Made by a program: the position numbers and the translations under genes. Shown here piece after piece: positions 54,815 to 64,000 of a DNA stretch of 64,000 nt. The notes under the pieces are model-generated. The model ran no database searches. It was not told the origin of the DNA and saw only the letters and a program-made list of their open reading frames with translations. Within the stretch, counting starts at the first letter, position 1; every line of letters starts with the position of its first letter. Where the stretch lies: contig CALNXK010000008.1 in assembly GCA_942486035.1 (NCBI GenBank), positions 3,855,001 to 3,919,000 on the forward strand. The letters run 5' to 3'. This DNA is from Porites lobata (lineage: Eukaryota > Cnidaria > Anthozoa > Scleractinia > Poritidae).

Positions 54815-57336
54815 TGAAGGAAGTCTTAGAAATGGATGAGAAGTATTTTATTTCAAAAGGGTAATTTTTGTATTAATATTGAGTAAACACTGCAAAGCAG
54901 TGGATTATGAGCTGTACAAATACCAGGTTTTGTTACTGTATTAAAGCTGTTATTTAAGAGATATGAATTAAAATGAAATGTTCTGAGGCCCATTATAATA
55001 TTGAAAACTGTTGAAGCCCAATTGCTTATAGGTCTTGAGACAATAAACGATTGGTATATTTAAATCAAGAACAGTGGTCCAGTTTTATATCAAGTGCAAA
55101 ATGCTGAGCACACAGCTCCATGACGTTTTACCCTGTCTCGCTTCGACAACTGCTGCACAATAGCTTTTGATCACTTTGGGCAACAATCTACGAGGGAATG
55201 AGGGAATAGTCACAGAATAAGTTCCTTTAAGGCATGATTAGTATACCTGTGTTACTATGCACTGATTGGAGGATGCCAAGCAAACTCCCCAAATAACTAC
55301 ATATCTAATGGCTGATTTACATGGTATGTGGTTGCTGTAAGCATATGATCTGAGTTATATTGTGTAACTAAATTTTACATGTATATGTAACTTGTTTGTC
55401 CCAGGTTCGATTTACAGAAGACAACTCTTGTTGTAAGGTTAACTCAGTTGTAAAAACAAAACACGTGACAATGTTTTACTGCCTTGATAATGCTAGGTAC
55501 CATTGTGTTCATTGCTAGATTTTAATTTCGGGCGACCGAAAGTGCCCTCAATCCTAATCTAGTTGCTAATCTATGCATGTGTGGTATGTGTGTAGCCAGC
55601 TTTCGTTTGAACTTGCACAAGGAATGCATAGAATGCAATCAGATATGCATGTTTAGACCTTCTATCACGTGAAACTTGCATAAAGCACAAGGATAAAGAA
55701 ATCTGAGCTTCCTTCAATCAATATCACCTGCACTCTCTAACCTTTTGGTTATTACTGCATTAAAATAAATATACTCAGGAGGACAAAGTTAATGACAAAA
55801 AAATACTTTTAATAATCTTCAATGTCTGACCTTTATCAAGCAATAGTGGGGGAAAAGTTTTATATTAATTTTTACTTTTCAAGAGTAATAGTGATCATGT
55901 CCAGCAGAAATGTAATGAAAAATGAAATTAATGAAAAAAGAAGTGGATTGTACAGATTTTTCTCTAGAATAATAAAATTACATTGCTAAAATGTTGTCCC
56001 TATATAAAGAAATGAATCATTATCAGCTAATTACTATAGGAGATGATCTGACTTGATAAATAGGAATCACCACAAGAGACAAGCTCACAAACAGCCATCA
56101 TTGTTTTATACATACCAGCTTCACCTTTGTAGTGCAATCTGCTTAACAGCTAATACAAAAAATATACAAAGCTATTTTACACAAATTGAACTCTCTTCAC
56201 TGCACTTGGCTGTTTAAATTACCAGCATTTACAAGTTTTATGTGTTGTGAGCAAGTTATCACGTTTGTCCCCCAGAAAAAGTAATATAAAACTGTAGATG
56301 CAATCCAGAACAATAAACCAAAATTATCATGGCAAGCAGAAAAGTAGAACTCTACTCATTTCTGGTATATGACATATTGTTATACAAAATATAAAAGACA
56401 TTGTTACTCATCAAGCCTGTCTTTAAGTTTTGAAGGAGCCATAGCAAATGAAGATTCATGCGTAACATCTCACAAAAATTATGTTGTCACCTCTAGCTTT
56501 CCACTTTGATCACTCATAACATCAAGTGAGCTCAGTCACAACAGGTGTTGTGGGTTATGGCCCTGATCAAAATTATCCCCATAGCATACACCTACAGTTG
56601 GTCCCTGCCAATTCTTTAGTCATTATTTTCTTTTGACTCTCCATAAGAAGGACAGCTCTCTGAGATACACATTTAGTGCTAGCCTTTGGCTATCTTAGGT
56701 AGAGTTAACTTATTACTATTTCCGACTGCTATTTAAGAGAGATTTTTGTTCGACCTTTAATGATCTTGTAGGAACAAAACTAAACCAACACTCAAAGGAA
56801 TATGAGAATTTGATTGATTTGTCAAACAGACACAAATGCACTTGGCTTTTGGTTGGCTTAGCCAAAATGCAATAGACCTCTTTCATAATGACGGCCTATA
56901 TTATTCTTTCATATGTATGATAATTACCCTTTCTGACCTCGTTAGCATGTGCAAAATATAAAAGAATTCTTATTTTCAAACAAGCCTAGAAAGGCTCATT
57001 TATGTACATATGAAAGAATTATGAAAGAGGTCTATGCATTCCCAGCTGAAGGAAGATTGCTGAAGAGTAAATTTACTGTAACTATTTGCAAAAAATGGCA
57101 GCTGAATAGACAATCAAAAAATACGTTTTCCATTGCAGGATTTTCTTTTGAAGCTAAATGCTGGGTCTATGTTTTGACTATTGACTGATAAAACAATGAT
57201 GAACAGAAATGGGAACTATTATTCAAGGTCAAATGAAAAACATCCTTTTTCAAGTATGTGTTCTGCGATCAATATTAATATTACAATATTATCATACACG
57301 TTTAGTAAAGCAACTCTTGAAACTACATGACTAAGT
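54815..57336. other. Intergenic region between convergent POLR3F and presenilin genes
   Basis: No gene recognised. Contains the POLR3F poly(A) signal at 55042, a repeat at 55594-55700 sharing ATAGAATGCA and AATCAGATATGCATG-like words with 62095-62200, and the palindromic element at 56867-57042. Confidence 0.55.
56867..57042. repeat. MITE-like element with ~20-bp inverted ends
   Basis: ATGCAATAGACCTCTTTCAT at the left and ATGAAAGAGGTCTATGCAT at the right are reverse complements. ATTCTTTCATATGTA inside also mirrors TACATATGAAAGAAT. ~175 bp; no coding potential. Confidence 0.82.
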
Positions 57337-60300
57337 TCAGATAAAAGCTTGTTGGCTGGAGAGACTGTCCATGAATGGCTTGACAAGCTCTGCTGTGGCA
57401 AAGTTAAAAATAAGTCCGAAAGTAATGGATATAGGCAAAGCAGGCAATGCTTTCTTATAGATGGCTAACAGGAGAAGTGTTAAGCAAAGACCCTGCAAAA
57501 GGAGAGAAAATAATATGTTAAGACAAACTCTAGACTGGGGTGATTTTTCTAAAGAAATTCTTCACTAGCAAACCAAAGGAGGTGAGGAACCCTAAGTCAA
57601 AAGGGAAAGGTCACTCATGAAAAGTCTTCCAAGGCTGTGCTTAAAGAAAAACTGAAGGGAGCCTAATGCTCTGAACCTGTCAAATCCAGGGTAATCAGCT
57701 TATGTGTTTTGTTTTTGTTTGTTTGTTTGTTTGTTTTTTAAACCTTTGATCTCTTAGTCCAAGAACAAAAGTAAGGTGCCAAGGGCCACTGGGAGCTCGT
57801 AGACCACAGCCCTGTCCTCTTATCTGGGTGTGGCTCAAGCTTTACTTGCCCATTCAAGGCAAAAGATTTGTAAAGACAAAAATATATGTACGAGAGCATG
57901 TCTACTTCTCCTTAATAACTTAAAATGACATTTTTCTAGACAATGAATGACATTAAACCTATTCACAACTGATACTCACTATAAGGATGGCCACAAAGCA
58001 AGCAATGGTTGTATTCCAGTCCTTGTATGAAGATGCTTTGCCCACGAGAACACTATAGAATATGAAGTCTCCCAGGCCTAATTTAACTCCCTCTGATAAC
58101 AGAAAAGAACAAGGCATTCATTAAGACTTGTGTGAAGGAAAGAGTAGTGCAATACATTGAAAAGCAAACCACCAAAACGTAAACCTAATGATGAGGTACA
58201 AATGTAGGCATTACAGAGCATGCAAAAAAATCTTGTCTGATATGCCGGAGTTATTGGATTTTGCAATAGGGCTAGTGAATTCTGTTCTTAAATTATCCAA
58301 AGGAAAAGTGAGGGAAATTCCAATTACATATGTTCTGCGAGACAAACTGAAAATTCCTTATTGATTTATGTGGACCAAACGTCATTTTTCAAGCTGATGT
58401 GACAAATTGAAACCTGAAAAAACAAGAATCACATTACATTTCATGTCAGACTAGATGTGTGATCCACACAATCTTTGTTACAATGAATTAATGAATCCAG
58501 TAATTAGTTCACCAGTGGAGTAATTAATTAATAATTAATAATATCTTTATTAAACCTACTCATCAAAAGATTTTGGGGACCTAGTCGAAAGGACTTTTGG
58601 GCTAGTACATGACTTTCTATGCAACCTGATTACAACAAGGAATAAATCTTCCTTACTTTCTTCTTCCTCTTGATTCTCTGGGGGTGCATTTTCTACATTT
58701 TGTTCCTCATCATTTCTACCAAGTGCCCTTATTGCATCCTCTGCTGCTTCATTAGATGGCCCAACACCTTCAGTTGACCCTGTAAATTCTTCCTCATCAT
58801 CTGTCTGTGCATTAATGTTACCAATTGTTCCCGGACCTGTTCTTGAGTCATTGGAATTGTCCCTATCGGCCATTCCAATCGTCCACATCATTGTAGCTAA
58901 CAACAATAAGCACAAGAATAAATTAATACTTTAAGCCCTCTCACAAACGTGCGGTTGTGAGAATACAGAATGCTTATAGCGAAATTCGTTGTATAGCGGT
59001 GTGCGTTTTGCAAACTACAAAGGAATTTTGGGGTTTTTCTGTTCTGTCAATCATCTTAGCGGACCACTTAGGAAACACATGTTTACTTGCACGAGTTCAA
59101 AAGGTCATGGCTTGTGATTCGTGATTGGTGGATTTTGATCCATTTTGTTTGTTTCGTGTTTCAAGATTCGTTGCTTTGTGATCGTCCTGTTTTGAGCAAT
59201 AATCGACTAGTTAAGTTTGCTTCACGGTTTTTTCTGATCTTTCTTATTCTTGTCACTTGCAAGAATAAAGCAACGTCTGCCTCTTTCCTTCGACAAAAAA
59301 TCCACTCACCATCACGATTTCCTTTGCTATTCTTGAGCAGTCTAGAGTCATTCTCAGCCAAGCTGGGCGAAGACATTACATTGTGATTTGCTTTAACCCC
59401 GCCTTCACTAAAATGATTGATGGAACAGAAAAACCCAAAATCCCTTCGAAGGTTGCAATACGCGCAGCACAATACAACAAATTTCACTGTAAATACCATT
59501 TAGGTATGGAATTGAAAATTATTACTGGATGTTTTTTGTTTGTTTGGTTTTCAACCAACAGAGACATTAAATAAGTGACCTTACAAGAATAAATAAGAGA
59601 TGGAAACAATGGCTCATCTCGTTCTTGGGCAGTTTGAACAAGGATCTTCAAGGGTCCTTTAGGGCAGAGGACAGCACACAAATCTGTAACACAATCAAAT
59701 TCAAACACCTGATGTTAAGTAAAAAAAAGGAAGCAAGAAACCATTTTGAATATTACCTGACCCAAAAATTTGATTCTGTAGTCTAAAAGAAGTTTAAAAG
59801 ACAGTGGCAGAGTAGAGTACAGACATCGAGTCTGCAGCCTTCTGATACTTACCATAAAGTGAAATAGCTGCTAAAATTGCCCAGGTTGTCCAATCTGGCA
59901 AGAATTTGATAAACACCAGAGCCTGTAGGGTTAGAAAAAACATCTTTAAGAGGGGGTTTTATGCCCAGTGTTATAAAGTTCAACAAAAAAAAGGAGAAGA
60001 AGTTTTTTTTAAATTAATTTTATTGATGTCAGATTCATTAGTACCATACCACTAACTGTATGATCACCTCTGCGGTTTGCCATTTGTGTAAATGTGATGT
60101 TTTACCTTTCTATTGATGAAAACCCTAGCACCCTGCATTGACCCTCCATTGATTATAGAATACTATGGCTGTATGGTGGTTGAAGTCAGTGACATAAACG
60201 ATATGAGCTAAGAGCTAAAACTTTGAAACCAGTTTAAAAAAAGCAATGAATTTAAAGTGTATGCATTATTCAGTATTTACATGTAACACTGTAAGTGGGA

Positions 60301-63300
60301 AAATCAACCACGCACACACTGATCGAAGAACTTTACAAGTGCTCGTTGACTCTTGGGAAGGACGCAACTCAATCCTCTGAGGTGAACTAAGCTAAGCTAA
60401 TCACGGCTCATAGTTTAATTTGATCTACCTTGAAAACTAAAGGCTTGCAATCATGTGAAAACTAGGTTGTTGAAGTTGCAAGCAGAAGCGGAAGAACTAA
60501 ACCAATTACAGTGTTATGTCCCCATCGCTGGCAAACCCATGCCCTCAAGTCATGAGCTCCCACGCCCACGGAACCAGGTACCTGTCACACTGATTAACAG
60601 TGGAAGAAAAAAGGGGGGGGTGGGGGTAAAAGAATGATCCAAAGGCTAAACGAAGAGAATGGCAGCCAGGAAAACCCTGCACTGAGCACATGGAGGTGAT
60701 GCAAGCAAGGCTGACCGCACTTGCTTTAGCCAAACGACTTAACTTCATCTAAATTTGAGACAATGCTGCCCAACAGTCTCTCACTTCTGCTTTTTGGGGG
60801 CCTTCTATAGCTTTGCAGGGGCATTTAAGTTTTATAGCTTTTCTGCTGAGGTCAGCCCATATGTTCTTGTTGCTCATTCTCATTAGCCTGTTTTGCCCCC
60901 TTCCCTGCCCTCCCCTTGGTAAGTATAATTATGGTAAGTATTCTAGGTTCCACTGGTTAGTAGTGTGACAGTGCTCGGGTGGTTGCCACTCACAGGGTTA
61001 TCATGGTTACGTGTTGTTCTCAGCTTCCGTTCTTGGCCCCACCAACTTTTTGAGCACCTCCCCCCACACTCATCTTTGTTGATGAGTTAAAAGGGTGTAA
61101 ATGAATAGAATTGAACTTACCATCAGAGCACTAACTAATATAAGATAAGCTTGCTGTAATCTAAGCGGACCTTTCCAGTGTATACAAATCATCCCTACTA
61201 CTCCAAAATTCCAGATTATCAGTGATAATGTAAAGTAATCCATTGGTACATTGTACACCTTTAGCACCTCCCTGTGGGGAAATACACAAATTCTTTTATA
61301 TACAGAAGGAATTACCAGCATACTACTGTTAGTAAAATAACAATACAAAAATACAGTTGTACACTGTATATTTTTTTAACGCTTTAGATTCCCAGTGGCA
61401 AGGCACAACAGTCTTGCACTGACAAAAATTGAGTGTAATTTCTGTTACTGAGAAAGAAAGACCCTATAAAATTAATATTGTATTATAATTTTATACAACG
61501 GGAAGCCTAAGATATCTTAAATGTCTAATGTTCAGTGCCACAATATGTGTCTCTCGTCTTTATGCTACACAATCAATAGTCACCTGTCTAACAATACAGC
61601 CAATATCAAAAATTTGTTATTGGCTGTATTCATAGTATTTGTTGTTTATGGATTTGCTTGGCCAAAAAAGGTTAAGACATATTTACATACAGCTGTAAGA
61701 GTCCTTATTCATTAACAATCTCAAAATGGTTTAACACTCTATCCTGTACCTACTGTTGAGATCAGTTATGTATTCAACTTTATAGGAAAAAGTCAATTAT
61801 TTACACTTACTGAAAGTATATATATCCAAAGAAGAAAAGTAACATAAGCGAAGATAAAACTAGCCATCCAGATATAATCTGAAAAACAATATTTGACAGC
61901 TATTATTATCATATTAAGGAATATATATTTTGCTTTTCCACTTGAGTTTGTTAGTTGTACATGTACCTAATTCTAACCTTGTTGAAATGCATGTTTTTTG
62001 AATTTTCATTCTGTGGTAATGCCTTAAACTTGAAATTTACCACTGACTAATTGCAGGCAACAAGAGGAGCCCACAATCATAATCTCTAGGTTGCTCAGCC
62101 AGCTTTGTTTGGACTTCCACTAAGAATGAATAGAATGCACAAAACACAATCTGATCTGAGGCACATTTGTAACTTCTTTCATGCGTAAAGCAAATCACCC
62201 ATGAATCTTAGCCAAAGCACGGAGTTGAAGCGAAAGTGTTTTGACCTTTGATTGATGTCCCCCGCACTGCATAACCTTTGATTATTACTAGTAGATAAAT
62301 TAATGTAGAGATACTCACACAATAGCACCTAAACTTGTACAACACAACAAGGATGATTGTTAACACCAAGACAACACCAATCACTATAAAGGCATTGGCA
62401 ATTGCTTCTCCAGCCTTCCTTGCCTGACTTATATTCCCTTCTTCATGAAATGGAGTGTAAACACTAAATAAAACAGAAAAAAATAACAATGATTTAATTA
62501 GATAATTGAAGCAGTATCTGCAGCTTTTTATAACTTGAAAGAAGGTTATTTTTTGAACATTCACTTCAGTTCCCTTGGAAAAGATATATAGAATATTTGG
62601 TTAAAAAAATCATAGGGCTCAACATAATCTCCACATCTGAAACCAGGAGACAATCTGTAACCACTTACCTAGTGATTCACAACACACACTAAGTTAATAT
62701 TGCATAAGGTTTTCTGATATCCTGGTACACTGGATGCCAGTGTCTTTTTATGCTCGGTATGCAGTTTGGGTCAAATCTTTTTATGCAGGGATGTTGCTAA
62801 GAGCCGGGTTCCAGCTAATTTCACTGGCTGAAAAAGAGTTCATCACCAGCTCAAATTGCTCTGGACATGACGTAATTTTGAAGGTGCAGTTGAGAAAAAA
62901 AGCAGAATTGACGTATAAAAAAGCCTGCTCATCTTTTCCTTAGCAACAATGTACATCCCTAATAATGACCCATGTAAAATGCCTCTAGACAATTGCAATA
63001 GTCAAATGATAGTGCCGAACCAAAAACTATCCTGTAATATGAAAACATCCAGAATCTGGATTTTTTGCTGATTGGCTGCTAACAATCATCTAGGGGGAGG
63101 TTGCATGTAACAATCACTGTGACTGGGTGAAAAAGAATTATTATTATTATTCAATGATCCACAACACACACTTGTCTATAATATTGCATGAGGTTACCAG
63201 TATCCTGGGTCAATATGATAAAACTTTTACAGGTGTGATTTACTATTAGAGCTATTGTTTGAGAATCTGAAAGCAATTGCTGCAATGCTAAATTACACCT

Positions 63301-63681
63301 GTGAAATTTTATTACACTGACCAATGAAATTGTCTCTTGGTATGGAAACATGAACAACCTTCCAGTCTCAGTATTTGATAACTCTCCATAAGTCAATAAT
63401 TACTATACTCTCTTTATGGAATACCAGACTTACAGGTACGTTCCTCCCTTGCGAGTGTAGTATGTAACTGATGCTATGGTTGCCACCACAACTAACATAC
63501 ACATTGATACAGGAATGATCAGCATCATGACACTTTTAGCCCCATATTTGAGCATTTCCTCCTCATCCATCTCACTGTCATGAGGTGACTCATCTCGTAC
63601 TCTTAGTTGCCTAGGGCTCCTCTCTCGCTCTCTGCCCATCCTTTCATTATCTTCATCATCAAATTCCTCTTGTCTATCATC
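57337..63681 (-). CDS. PSEN1: Presenilin, catalytic subunit of gamma-secretase (first exon not found)
   Basis: Intramembrane aspartyl protease that cleaves Notch, APP-like and other type I membrane proteins. Nine exons in transcription order: 63681-63434, 62463-62319, 61878-61811, 61271-61121, 59922-59853, 59683-59585, 58896-58657, 58092-57980, 57492-57337; 430 codons including the stop, phases consistent. An acidic N-tail leads to membrane span 1. YKFRCYC, IIWNFGVVGMICIHWKGPLR and the span 6 aspartate in SLYDLCAVLCPKGP follow. A large acidic cytosolic loop (TDDEEEFTGS, EEEEK) precedes the span 7 aspartate in LGLGDFIFYSVLVGK. KKALPALPISITFG holds the PALP motif. Both catalytic aspartates are present. 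The exon at 63681 starts with an acceptor in phase 0 (DDRQEEFDDED), so at least one more 5' exon is needed. Internal Met at 63639 is a less likely start. Symbol is approximate: invertebrate presenilin predates the PSEN1/PSEN2 split. Confidence 0.96.
57713..57740. repeat. GTTT tetranucleotide microsatellite
   Basis: About five GTTT units following a GTTTTT-type run in a presenilin intron. Confidence 0.8.
62095..62200. repeat. Interspersed repeat shared with 55594-55700
   Basis: AGCCAGCTTTGTTTGGACTT, AATAGAATGCA, AATCTGAT and GCGTAAAGCA here parallel AGCCAGCTTTCGTTTGAACT, CATAGAATGCA, AATCAGAT and GCATAAAGCA in the other copy, in the same order and orientation. Family unknown. Confidence 0.6.
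63208..63323. repeat. Hairpin MITE-like element in a presenilin intron
   Basis: ATAAAACTTTTACAGGTGTG on the left pairs with the reverse complement of ACACCTGTGAAATTTTATTA; flanking GGTCAATAT / AC(T)GACC extends the arms. ~116 bp. Confidence 0.75.
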
Positions 63682-64000
63682 CTAAGAGGACAAGAATGAG
63701 AGTTACACAATACTGCACTTTCAAAGGCTGGGTCCATTATACACACTACGCCCAGTCTAGATGAAATAGAGAGGTTTGTAGGAGAGACAAAATTTGCGCA
63801 TTGGATTGTGTAGATTTTTATAGAGTCAGAATAGCGTCTATTATGATATTTCTGTGTTAAAAGCCTGCGTGCAGACATCTCCTATCCTGGACGTGTAAAC
63901 ACATAACAACTCACAGATACCTTTCACTGTACACAAGCTCGTGTCATTACTCTGTCAACCCGTAAAGATGGGCTTTATCAAAGGAAAAAACGCTAGGACT
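63682..64000. other. Presenilin upstream sequence, right edge
   Basis: Begins with the intron whose TCTTAG acceptor precedes the exon at 63681. Any first coding exon must lie here or beyond the edge; I could not choose one. The 91-codon frame here lacks a supported donor. Confidence 0.4.

Noticed and set aside
58078..58266. Minus-strand 62-codon frame upstream of the presenilin exon
   Set aside because: Runs into the exon through its acceptor in another frame; intronic chance frame.
1..64000. Viral genes, CRISPR arrays, operons or bacterial contamination
   Set aside because: No prokaryotic gene structure, no regular spacer array and no viral protein motif was seen; every real gene is spliced or animal-like.

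Overview
The window is animal nuclear DNA: AT-rich, intron-rich, with vertebrate-like intron phases, GT-AG splice sites and many short palindromic DNA-transposon relics. The repeat style (many MITE-like hairpins, tRNA-derived repeats) and the divergence of the proteins suggest an anthozoan cnidarian, probably a stony coral. That assignment is an inference from pattern and was not tested by any search. Genes were rebuilt by reading splice sites by eye and requiring the codon phase to be kept across every junction.

Layout. (1) 1-9176, minus: the N-terminal 804 codons of a Dicer (helicase domain and the start of DUF283); the rest lies off the left edge. Its introns hold many mobile-element relics, including a nested stack at 6830-8417. 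(2) 10837-18514, plus: a four-exon gene for a ~285-residue protein I do not recognise. Its third intron carries a foldback-like structure (13456-16191) in which two inverted arrays of exact 140-bp units flank an ~80-bp satellite. (3) 20993-29009, plus: PNO1, seven exons, 239 residues; intron 2 carries a 1.46-kb element with a perfect 10-bp target duplication. (4) 30957-31976, minus: a single-exon 339-residue protein that reads as a SOCS box followed by a degenerate protein-kinase domain, the most unusual protein here. (5) 32933-42376, plus: KAT5/TIP60, ten exons, 451 residues; a degenerate copy of its last coding segment lies just after the stop. (6) 44277-49701, minus: a class I SAM-dependent methyltransferase-like protein, eight exons, 335 residues, including one GC-AG intron. 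(7) 49887-54814, plus: POLR3F (RPC39), eight exons, 317 residues, with the four Fe-S cysteines. (8) 57337-63681, minus: presenilin, nine exons read, both catalytic aspartates present; its first exon was not found.

The genes alternate in direction. Divergent pairs are Dicer/unknown gene, SOCS-pseudokinase/KAT5 and methyltransferase/POLR3F (185 bp between start codons, a likely shared promoter). Convergent pairs are PNO1/SOCS-pseudokinase, KAT5/methyltransferase and POLR3F/presenilin. Most are single-copy housekeeping genes (small RNA processing, 40S maturation, chromatin acetylation, Pol III transcription, intramembrane proteolysis), and nothing suggests they form one pathway. The best candidates for something undescribed are the SOCS-box pseudokinase, the foldback structure, the orphan four-exon gene and the duplicated KAT5 tail.
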